A stretch of DNA of 6,031 nt. Origin: Oscillospiraceae bacterium (lineage in GTDB: Bacteria > Bacillota > Clostridia > Oscillospirales > Oscillospiraceae). This document shows, piece by piece, positions 1 to 5,530 of the stretch (position 1 is the first letter of the stretch; each line of letters starts with the position of its first letter). Under the pieces are notes generated by a model. It was given only the letters and a program-made list of their open reading frames with translations, made no database searches and had not been told where the DNA came from. The translations under genes were made by a program, and so were the position numbers. Location: assembly GCA_016296045.1 (NCBI GenBank), contig JAEDKB010000103.1:1-6031 (forward strand), read 5' to 3'.

Positions 1-40
1 TTACTCAGATACGTTTCTTGATATGAGTGTAGCTCCATCT

Positions 41-346
41 TTATATCTCGTCTTTTAGGTAGTCTATGTATGGTGCTTTCGTGGTAACGAAAGTATCGAA
101 CACGAACTGTGCACCGAGGCGAAAGCCGATGATAAAGCTGTCGAGGGTGGATTCGCCGTTGACGGATGCCCAGGCATCGACGTACTGGAGGAATCGTTTT
201 TTCTCTTCTCTGGAAAGCTTATCCGTGAGGAAGTCCTCGCTTTCGTTGAGTGTCTGCATATCGTGCTGCACCTTTTTATTTTGCTCAAAGCCGCGAGCCT
301 GCGGGTCGATGTTGCCGTAGTAGAACTCTTCTATGAAATTTGTCAT
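41..346 (-). CDS. DUF6809-like small hypothetical protein
   Basis: A 101-residue soluble protein of unknown function. The opening IEEFYYGNIDP (residues 5-15), the acidic/basic helix around SREEKKRFLQYVDAW (45-59) and the later FIIGFRLGAQ (71-80) match my memory of DUF6809, a small all-helical family common in gut Clostridia. I see no signal peptide, membrane segment or catalytic motif. The start is supported by AAGGAG (355-360 on the plus strand) 8 nt upstream of ATG. The stop is TAA at 41-43. It lies downstream of yhaM on the same strand, but the strong hairpin at 461-496 separates them, so it probably has its own promoter between about 350 and 460; I could not identify a convincing -35/-10 pair. 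Family assignment is by recall of the sequence pattern, not by a search. The cellular role is unknown. Confidence 0.75.
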   Translation of the reverse strand: MTNFIEEFYYGNIDPQARGFEQNKKVQHDMQTLNESEDFLTDKLSREEKKRFLQYVDAWASVNGESTLDSFIIGFRLGAQFVFDTFVTTKAPYIDYLKDEI

Positions 347-354
347 GGCAGTTT

Positions 355-360
355 CTCCTT
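355..360 (-). promoter_or_regulatory. Ribosome binding site of the DUF6809-like gene
   Basis: AAGGAG on the minus strand, 8 nt before the ATG at 346. It fixes this start and shows that the gene is translated independently of yhaM. Confidence 0.7.
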
Positions 361-460
361 AAATTATTGAGAAACCCGTGCGTCCATGCCGTAAAAAATG
401 TAGTGTTTTCAATGGTTTTTGTTCGTGTTCTCACACTTCCGTATCACTCTGCGGGACCAC

Positions 461-497
461 AAAAGAGCCTGAAATCACAAGATTTCAGGCTCTTTTT
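461..497. terminator. Perfect 16-bp stem-loop, probable bidirectional terminator
   Basis: The left arm is at 461-476 and the right arm at 481-496; they are exactly complementary (AAAAGAGCCTGAAATC on the left) with a 4-nt ACAA loop. The arms begin with A and end with T runs, so a U-rich end follows the GC-containing stem in either direction: TTTTT on the plus strand at 493-497, and TTTT within the stem on the minus strand. The only genes that could use it run on the minus strand. It most likely ends transcription coming from yhaM, 230 bp beyond the yhaM stop, and insulates the DUF6809-like gene. The minus-strand U-run is short, so efficiency in that direction is uncertain. Confidence 0.75.
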
Positions 498-534
498 GCA
501 ACTTTTTGAGTCGAAATGTGAAGTCGGTTCCGTG

Positions 535-585
535 CCGTTCGGAATCCGTTCGGAATGGGGTTCGGAATTCCGGTTGGAATTCCGG
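535..585. repeat. Short TTCGGAAT repeat cluster
   Basis: Two perfect tandem copies of the 11-mer CCGTTCGGAAT lie at 535-545 and 546-556. A third TTCGGAAT follows at 561-568, extended to TTCGGAATTCCGG (561-573), and then a degenerate copy TTGGAATTCCGG (574-585). The last two units contain the palindromes CGGAATTCCG (563-572) and GGAATTCC (576-583). No function is evident. Possibilities are a degenerate protein-coding repeat, an operator-like array or a remnant of a mobile element end. Confidence 0.6.
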
Positions 586-611
586 TCATGGTACGCCTCT
601 GACGCTCCCAA

Positions 612-755
612 TTAAATCAAACCTTCATGCAGTATGAAACCGAGGATTTTGTCCCCGGTTTCATATTGTGATAGCGCATTCTCAGCACGGAAGCCGGATG
701 TTGCAGTGACATATTCTCCCTGTTTGTTAATCGTGCTTGTAGACTCTTTTACCAT
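612..755 (-). CDS. Possible 47-aa small ORF overlapping the end of yhaM
   Basis: ATG at 753-755 and TAA at 612-614, in the frame +1 to yhaM and overlapping its last 29 bp. The predicted peptide begins MVKESTSTINKQGEYVTATS and ends YETGDKILGFILHEGLI. It reads like a normal soluble protein fragment rather than low-complexity noise, with no signal peptide or membrane segment. The ribosome binding site is weak: AGGA lies 12 nt before the ATG, which is long, so expression would probably depend on translational coupling to yhaM. I do not recognise a family. It may instead be the 3' remnant of a decayed gene, or a chance frame around the hairpin at 633-665, which lies inside codons 31-41. Confidence 0.3.
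   Translation of the reverse strand: MVKESTSTINKQGEYVTATSGFRAENALSQYETGDKILGFILHEGLI
633..665 (-). other. 14-bp stem-loop downstream of yhaM
   Basis: The arms are at 633-646 and 652-665 with a 5-nt loop. On the minus strand the arms TATGAAACCGGGGA and TCCTCGGTTTCATA pair over 14 positions with a single G-U wobble; on the plus strand that wobble becomes an A-C mismatch, so the structure is best formed in minus-strand RNA, the direction of yhaM. No run of T follows it, so it is not a classical intrinsic terminator. It sits 62 nt beyond the yhaM stop and could protect the 3' end of the message, or be incidental to coding in the small ORF it overlaps. Confidence 0.5.
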
Positions 756-1671
756 CCAGAGCAAAGATCCTATCTGAGAATTCTCCGGTCTTCATGTCTG
801 CAAATTCCTCGCGGTAAATCTCCATTCTGCTGTCGATCATATCAATGCAGGACAGCAGCTCGCTCTCAGCGCATTGAGGGACGACCGCTGCACCGAACTC
901 CGTCTGTCCGTGATGCGACAGCACCATATGCTGCAGGAGAACAGATTTCTCTTCGGGTACATCGAGCTCGTCGGCAATCTCCGCAATCTCCTGTGCACCC
1001 ATCACCAGATGTCCGAGGAGCTTTCCCCTGGTCGAATACTCGGTCACAAGACCAAGCTGGGAAAAGGTGAATTCTCTCTCTTTTTGGAGGTCGTGGGCAA
1101 ACGTACCGGCAAGCAGCAGGCTGCGGTTGATCGTATCTGCGTACTGATTTGCGAGGAAGTCTGCGAGCTTCATCATGTTTCCGGTGTGCATCAGCAAGCC
1201 GGAAAGGAAACCGTGATGAACACTTTTCGCCGCGGGGATCTTCTCAAATTCTTCTTCATGACGATTCAAGAGTTCCAGACAGATTGCCTTGTAATCGCTG
1301 TCTTCGATAGAATGGAGCAACTCTACGACTTCATCCATCATCTTATCCCTGTCAACGGGAGCGACCGGAACAAGCGCGGAAATGTCCAGCGGATCATCGT
1401 CGGTTGCCAAGCGAATCTGCTCTGCTGTCACCTGAAGCGTACCGCGGTATTCTGAAATGTTTCCGCGAATTTTGACGACTTTTCCGATGTCTGCCGCACC
1501 GATCGGACCGGCATAATCCCAGACGACCCCCTCAATCTCGCCGGAACAATCCGCAATTGTCATGCTGAGGAACGGTTTCCCGTTGACGGTCGTTTTGGGA
1601 TAGGCCGCCTTCAAAATGTAGAAGCCCTCTATTCTGTCTCCTGTTTTCAGGGTGGAAATGTTATTGCTCAT
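727..1671 (-). CDS. yhaM: YhaM-type 3'-5' exoribonuclease (OB-fold plus HD domain)
   Basis: A cytoplasmic, metal-dependent exonuclease that in Bacillota trims RNA 3' ends (and can act on single-stranded DNA). The 314-residue length equals what I recall for the Bacillus subtilis protein. Residues about 10-90 form an OB-fold nucleic-acid-binding domain (LKTGDRIEGFYIL, then GEIEGVVWDY and VKIRGNISEYRG). Residues about 145-290 form the HD phosphohydrolase domain: HHGF at 152-155, H162, the HD dyad H193-D194, H221, the SHHGQ motif (252-256) and a late aspartate at 277 or 280. The usual HDxGK motif reads HDLQK here, with glutamine at 196 instead of glycine; the metal-binding H and D are kept. The start is supported by AGAAAGG 6 nt upstream of ATG. 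It stands 93 bp downstream of hsdR with no visible terminator between, so some readthrough is possible, but a functional link to the R-M system is not implied. Confidence 0.9.
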   Translation of the reverse strand: MSNNISTLKTGDRIEGFYILKAAYPKTTVNGKPFLSMTIADCSGEIEGVVWDYAGPIGAADIGKVVKIRGNISEYRGTLQVTAEQIRLATDDDPLDISALVPVAPVDRDKMMDEVVELLHSIEDSDYKAICLELLNRHEEEFEKIPAAKSVHHGFLSGLLMHTGNMMKLADFLANQYADTINRSLLLAGTFAHDLQKEREFTFSQLGLVTEYSTRGKLLGHLVMGAQEIAEIADELDVPEEKSVLLQHMVLSHHGQTEFGAAVVPQCAESELLSCIDMIDSRMEIYREEFADMKTGEFSDRIFALDGKRVYKHD

Positions 1672-1764
1672 ATGCTGCCTTTCTTGGTATTTTTGCTTTA
1701 TATTTCAGATTTTTGGAATACCGGAATTATGTGCCATTTTATTTTGAGTAACATAGCCGCTCGT
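1672..1764 (-). other. AT-rich gap between hsdR and yhaM
   Basis: This 93-bp spacer contains the yhaM ribosome binding site (1678-1684) and is otherwise AT-rich. No stem-loop with a T run was found after the hsdR stop. TTACTC and TAATTC on the minus strand, 16 nt apart, could be a weak promoter for yhaM, but the match to the consensus is poor and I do not claim it. Confidence 0.4.
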
Positions 1765-4700
1765 CTAAATTCCGAAATACTTCTCGAAGAATGCCTTTAG
1801 CTTCTCAATAACGCTTTGTTTTTTTGCTGCTCTGTTTCCACCGCCGAAACGAGAAATAGGCGGCATAATCCTATCAATTTCGGTTCCCGCTGTCTTTAAT
1901 GCGCCATCACGGAAGGAGTTGTCGATTAACTTTCGAGTCTCTTCTTCCTTCAGCTTTTCTTCTGTAATTAGGATAGTAAGGTCGATTTCCTTTTGCTTTT
2001 CTACAAATACTCGCCAGTCCTTCTGAACATCCGTATTGGTGTTGATTGTGCTGATAAACCCGTCAATCAGTTCTTTCTTGGAACGCAGTTCCAAACTGGA
2101 TTTAATGGCTCTATCAATCGCAACAAGGACTTCCTTATCCTCGCAATTACTCTGATGATACTTTGCTACCAGCATCAGAATGTAGTCGATATTGACCTCG
2201 ATCTGCTTGACCAGTTCCATTTCAAAGACGATATCATCTTGGATATTGTCTTTGTCCACCTGTACTCTGTACTTATCATAGAGGTCGTTGTAGATACCCG
2301 TGTAATCCTGAAAATCAATAGGAACGAGGATTTCATTTCCTGCAAAATTATCGAATGTTGAGAGAATATTACGCAGCCGCAGGATACTACCGAAAGAGAT
2401 AATAAAGTCCTTTTCTGCTTTTTCACCGACTATCTGCTGCCCAAGGGGATACTTCTGAATCAACTCGGCAATCCGTTCTTCATATCCCTTTTGGTGCTTA
2501 CCGTTTTCTTCATCGTATCCATAGTAATAGTCGTTATAGGATTTCAGCAGCACAATACCAGAAGCATCCTTATCGCCAAACAAAGCGATTGCATCATTGG
2601 TCGCCTGCTCTAAATTGCGGAAACACACGATATTTCCGAAGTTTTTCACGGAGTTAAGGATGCGGTTGGTGCGTGAAAACGCCTGAATCAATCCGTGCTG
2701 TTTCAGATTCTTATCTACCCAAAGCGTATTCAGAGTAGTAGCATCAAAGCCCGTCAGGAACATATTGACCACAATGAGCAGGTCGATTTCCTTATTCTTC
2801 ATCCGCAGGGAAAGGTCTTTATAGTAATTGGGGAACTTCTCGCTGGAGGTGTCGTAGTCAACCTTGAATGTTTTATTGTAGTCGCTGATTGCATTTTCAA
2901 GGAACTCACGGGAGGTTACATCCAGTTCATCGGTGCTATCGCTATCTTCATCGTCAAGAAAACCGTCTGGGTCTTCTTCATTCTGACCGTAACTATAAAT
3001 GGTTGCGATATTTAGCGCCTTTTCGGGGTGTTCTGCCATTTGACGCTTGAATTCGACATAGTACGCCTTTGCCGCATCAATAGAAGAAACTGCAAAGATA
3101 GAATTGAACCCATTCAGCTTGACCTTGCTCTTTTCCTCGGCAGTCTGCTGATTCTTTGCTACTTCTGCAATATTGGTCAGCTTGGAGAAAGAGTAGAACC
3201 CATTGTTGCGCTTGGTCTTCTGGTCGAAATGGTCAAGAATATACGCGACAATTTCGGAAACACGTTGCGGGGCAAGCAAAGCCGACTCTGTATTGATGCC
3301 CTGCACCTGCTTGTCCTTTGCGCTGTCCTTGCTTTTTACCGTGTTGATGTAATCAATGCGGAACGGCAGTACATTTCCGTCATTGATAGCATCCACGATG
3401 GTATAGGTATGTAGTTTCTCGCCAAAGGCTTGCGCTGTAGTCCGAAGGTTCGGGTTCTTGTTGCTACCTGCATTGGCTGCGAAAATTGGAGTACCTGTAA
3501 AGCCGAAAATGTGATAATTCTTAAAATACTTGGTAATCTTCTGATGCATCTCGCCAAACTGACTGCGATGGCATTCGTCGAAGATAAGTACGATATGCTG
3601 ACCATAAACAGCGTGAGCAGGGTTTTTCGTGATAAAGGTATCCAACTTTTGAATGGTGGTAACAAGAATCTTGTACTCGTGGAAGTTCCCGTGAGCATCT
3701 TTGTTTTCAAGCTGACGCTGTAAGATTTTTGTGTTCTTATTGCCGTTTGCAGCGCCCTTCTCAAAACGGTCATACTCTTTCATGGTCTGATAGTCCAAGT
3801 CTTTTCTATCTACCACAAAAATCACTTTATCGATATAGGGCAACTTGGATGCCAACTGCGCCGTCTTGAAAGAGGTCAAGGTCTTGCCGCTGCCCGTTGT
3901 GTGCCAGATATAGCCGCCTGCATCCACGCTGCCTGTGCGCTTATAGTTGGTGGCAATCTCGATACGGTTCATAATGCGCTCGGTTGCGACAATCTGATAC
4001 GGGCGCATCACGAGCAGCAGATTTTCGCTTGTCAGAACGCAGTATTTTGTCAGGATATTGAGCAGGGTGTGCTTGGCAAAGAACGTCTTTGTAAAGTCCA
4101 CAAGGTCAGGAATGAGCTTGTTGTTGGCGTCTGCCCAAAAAGAGGTGAACTCAAAAGAATTACTGGTCTTTTGGACTTTCCTCTTGCCGTTTTCCTTCTC
4201 CTTTACAGCGCTGATGCGGGTGGTGTTGGAATAATACTTGGTATGCGTACCGTTGCTGATGACGAAAACCTGTACATATTCGTAAAGTCCGCAGTTCGCC
4301 CAAAAGCTATCCCTTTGATAGCGGTCAATCTGATTGAACGCTTCTTTCAGCGCGACGCCACGGCGTTTCAATTCGATATGTACCAGTGGAAAACCGTTGA
4401 CCAACACGGTTACATCATAACGGTTTTCAAAATTGCCGCTGGTTTCTTCATATTGATTGATAACCTGTAAACTGTTGTTGTGGACGTTTTTCTTGTCAAT
4501 CAACGTGATATTTTTACTGCTGCCGTCATCTCGGCGCAGAACCTGCACGTTGTCTTCCTGAATCAGCCGCGTCTTCTCTACAATACCGTTGTTGTCGTTG
4601 GCAAGATTCCGGCTGAAAAACCGTTTCCACTCATCATCCGAAAAAGTGTAGTCGTTCAGTTTTTCAAGCTGTGTACGCAGATTGTTAACCAACTCATCGC

Positions 4701-4866
4701 TGTTATGTATTTGCAGATAGGTGTAGCCCTGTTCAGTGAGCTGCTTGATAAAGGCAGCTTCCAGCGCGGTCTCACTCTGATAGGCGTCCGACCGTTTCTG
4801 CTGCGGCTCGTATTCCGTTACCACAGTTGCCTCGTTGGTAGAGGCGATGATGTTATAATTTGGCAT
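1765..4866 (-). CDS. hsdR: Type I restriction enzyme R subunit (type IC, EcoR124I-like)
   Basis: The 1033-residue motor and nuclease subunit of a type I R-M complex. With M and S it translocates DNA using ATP and cleaves far from unmethylated sites. The N-terminal PD-(D/E)xK nuclease has D151, E165 and K167 (in HIELKRRG), followed by the QxxxY element Q179-Y183; these are the positions described for EcoR124I. The superfamily 2 helicase part has Walker A GSGKT at 325-329, the DECH box at 430-433, TGTP at 457-460, TGFDA at 705-709 and QAFSRTNR at 728-735. The C-terminal helical region that docks on the methyltransferase ends MPPISRF (1001-1007) and FFEKYFGI. All motifs are intact and there is no frameshift. 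The start has AGGAAGG 7 nt upstream. The gene overlaps the end of the truncated hsdS by 14 bp, so translation may be coupled. The subgroup assignment (IC) is an inference from length, nuclease residues and the TAEL repeat in HsdS. Confidence 0.96.
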   Translation of the reverse strand: MPNYNIIASTNEATVVTEYEPQQKRSDAYQSETALEAAFIKQLTEQGYTYLQIHNSDELVNNLRTQLEKLNDYTFSDDEWKRFFSRNLANDNNGIVEKTRLIQEDNVQVLRRDDGSSKNITLIDKKNVHNNSLQVINQYEETSGNFENRYDVTVLVNGFPLVHIELKRRGVALKEAFNQIDRYQRDSFWANCGLYEYVQVFVISNGTHTKYYSNTTRISAVKEKENGKRKVQKTSNSFEFTSFWADANNKLIPDLVDFTKTFFAKHTLLNILTKYCVLTSENLLLVMRPYQIVATERIMNRIEIATNYKRTGSVDAGGYIWHTTGSGKTLTSFKTAQLASKLPYIDKVIFVVDRKDLDYQTMKEYDRFEKGAANGNKNTKILQRQLENKDAHGNFHEYKILVTTIQKLDTFITKNPAHAVYGQHIVLIFDECHRSQFGEMHQKITKYFKNYHIFGFTGTPIFAANAGSNKNPNLRTTAQAFGEKLHTYTIVDAINDGNVLPFRIDYINTVKSKDSAKDKQVQGINTESALLAPQRVSEIVAYILDHFDQKTKRNNGFYSFSKLTNIAEVAKNQQTAEEKSKVKLNGFNSIFAVSSIDAAKAYYVEFKRQMAEHPEKALNIATIYSYGQNEEDPDGFLDDEDSDSTDELDVTSREFLENAISDYNKTFKVDYDTSSEKFPNYYKDLSLRMKNKEIDLLIVVNMFLTGFDATTLNTLWVDKNLKQHGLIQAFSRTNRILNSVKNFGNIVCFRNLEQATNDAIALFGDKDASGIVLLKSYNDYYYGYDEENGKHQKGYEERIAELIQKYPLGQQIVGEKAEKDFIISFGSILRLRNILSTFDNFAGNEILVPIDFQDYTGIYNDLYDKYRVQVDKDNIQDDIVFEMELVKQIEVNIDYILMLVAKYHQSNCEDKEVLVAIDRAIKSSLELRSKKELIDGFISTINTNTDVQKDWRVFVEKQKEIDLTILITEEKLKEEETRKLIDNSFRDGALKTAGTEIDRIMPPISRFGGGNRAAKKQSVIEKLKAFFEKYFGI

Positions 4867-5527
4867 AATCGTTCCTTCCTATGCCGCCTTCAGTGTTCGT
4901 TTCATCCTTCATAATCCTTTTGCACATAGAGATTTTCCCGATATCACCGAGAGTCTTCCACTGAGTAGCATTACTGAATTTCAGCAGTTCATTCCTATAA
5001 TACTCATACTGTTTCTTTCTTGCGGTCAGCTCTGCGGTCAGCTCTGCGGTCAGCTCTGTAAAACTGTCAAGAATCCTGACAATTTCCTGCTGCACAGGCA
5101 AAGGGGGAACGGGGATAATTAAGTTCTCGATAACGCTTCTTGAAAGGCGGGGAACACTTGCTTTTCTTACTCTCGACATAAGAAAGTCTTTCTTCCACAT
5201 CAAGTTGTGATAAATATAGCGGTCGAGCAGGATGTCATTTCCAACCACAGGAAAACAATCGTCTGCTGCCCAGAATCTTTCGTCGCTATAGCCCACTTCG
5301 CCAGCGGCACCAGCACCTATCACAAAAGAAGTTCCCGCTGGATAGTTGGATTCGAAATGGTATCCCATAATGGTCAGGCTATTCTGATACACGGGATAAC
5401 CTTCTGATTGCGACAACTGTTCACGAACGACACGTTTGCCTCTTCCTACAACGGTCACATCTGCAATTCTTCTATACTCCACCCCATTCGGGCAAAGCTC
5501 CTGAATCAATTCTTCCAGTTTACTCAT
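4853..5527 (-). CDS. hsdS: Half-length type I specificity subunit HsdS (second recognition domain truncated)
   Basis: The S subunit picks the DNA target and scaffolds two M subunits. A full HsdS is about 400 residues with two target recognition domains (TRDs); this one has 224. Residues 1-24 are the typical start (MSKLEELIQELCPNGVEY), about 25-120 form TRD1, and about 122-185 are the central conserved region (VPRLS, PPLPVQQEIVRILDSF, a helix with the TAEL repeat at 158-169, then KKQYEYYRNELL). WKTLGDIGKISMCKRIMKDE (190-209) is the usual beginning of TRD2, but after TEGG the frame passes into GRNDYAKL and TAA, whose DNA is the hsdR ribosome binding site and first codons. About 170-190 residues are missing. 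The start lies 3 bp after the hsdM stop, with GAGGG just upstream. Truncated type IC HsdS proteins can dimerise and give symmetric specificity (the EcoDXXI precedent), so it may be functional. Alternatives are a decayed gene or one arrangement of a recombining locus. Confidence 0.88.
   Translation of the reverse strand: MSKLEELIQELCPNGVEYRRIADVTVVGRGKRVVREQLSQSEGYPVYQNSLTIMGYHFESNYPAGTSFVIGAGAAGEVGYSDERFWAADDCFPVVGNDILLDRYIYHNLMWKKDFLMSRVRKASVPRLSRSVIENLIIPVPPLPVQQEIVRILDSFTELTAELTAELTARKKQYEYYRNELLKFSNATQWKTLGDIGKISMCKRIMKDETNTEGGIGRNDYAKL
4874..4880 (-). promoter_or_regulatory. Ribosome binding site of hsdR inside the end of hsdS
   Basis: AGGAAGG on the minus strand, 7 nt before the hsdR ATG. 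It forms part of the last codons of the truncated hsdS, which places the truncation joint immediately upstream of it, at about 4881-4886. Confidence 0.8.
5021..5056 (-). repeat. Three perfect 12-bp TAEL-coding repeats in hsdS
   Basis: GAGCTGACCGCA (minus strand) occurs three times head to tail at 5045-5056, 5033-5044 and 5021-5032, encoding ELTA three times in the central helix of HsdS. In the type IC enzymes EcoR124I and its variant, changing the number of this four-residue repeat between two and three alters the spacer length in the recognition sequence. The copies are identical at the DNA level, so slippage by whole repeats would keep the frame. Confidence 0.9.
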
Positions 5528-5530
5528 GGT

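Larger units (their letters stand above)
347..611. other. Intergenic stretch without a convincing gene
   Basis: This 265-bp stretch separates the DUF6809-like gene from the possible small ORF behind yhaM. It contains the leader of the DUF6809-like gene, a perfect 16-bp stem-loop at 461-496 and a cluster of TTCGGAAT repeats at 535-585. An open frame of 91 codons on the plus strand (340-615) spans it, but it starts inside the DUF6809-like gene, has no ribosome binding site and runs through the hairpin and the repeats, so I do not regard it as a gene. On the minus strand the frame of the 47-codon ORF stays open after its stop down to a TGA at 444-446, which I also treat as non-coding. Confidence 0.6.

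Noticed and set aside
1..38. Possible start of a further minus-strand gene (ATG at 36-38, reading MELHSYQETYLS to the window edge)
   Set aside because: Only 12 codons are visible and there is no good ribosome binding site before the ATG. It lies 2 nt after the DUF6809-like stop and could be chance.
535..585. CRISPR array
   Set aside because: The units are 8-13 bp, tandem or nearly so, without spacers of uniform length.
340..615. Plus-strand open frame of 91 codons
   Set aside because: It begins inside the DUF6809-like gene, lacks a ribosome binding site and runs through the hairpin and repeat cluster.
634..667. Similarity of ETGDKILGFIL in the small ORF to KTGDRIEGFYIL near the YhaM start, as a duplication
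   Set aside because: The match is about ten residues with many synonymous and non-synonymous differences in the DNA. It is too short to separate from chance.
874..1455. Plus-strand open frame of 193 codons opposite yhaM
   Set aside because: It lies wholly antisense to a well-supported gene with conserved motifs; the peptide shows no recognisable domain.
3901..4470. Plus-strand open frame of 189 codons opposite hsdR
   Set aside because: It is antisense to the conserved N-terminal nuclease and Walker A part of HsdR, so it is a shadow of that gene.
4853..5527. Invertible hsdS array with recombinase
   Set aside because: No inverted second hsdS copy and no recombinase gene are present in the window. 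The truncation is compatible with such a locus, but there is no direct evidence here.
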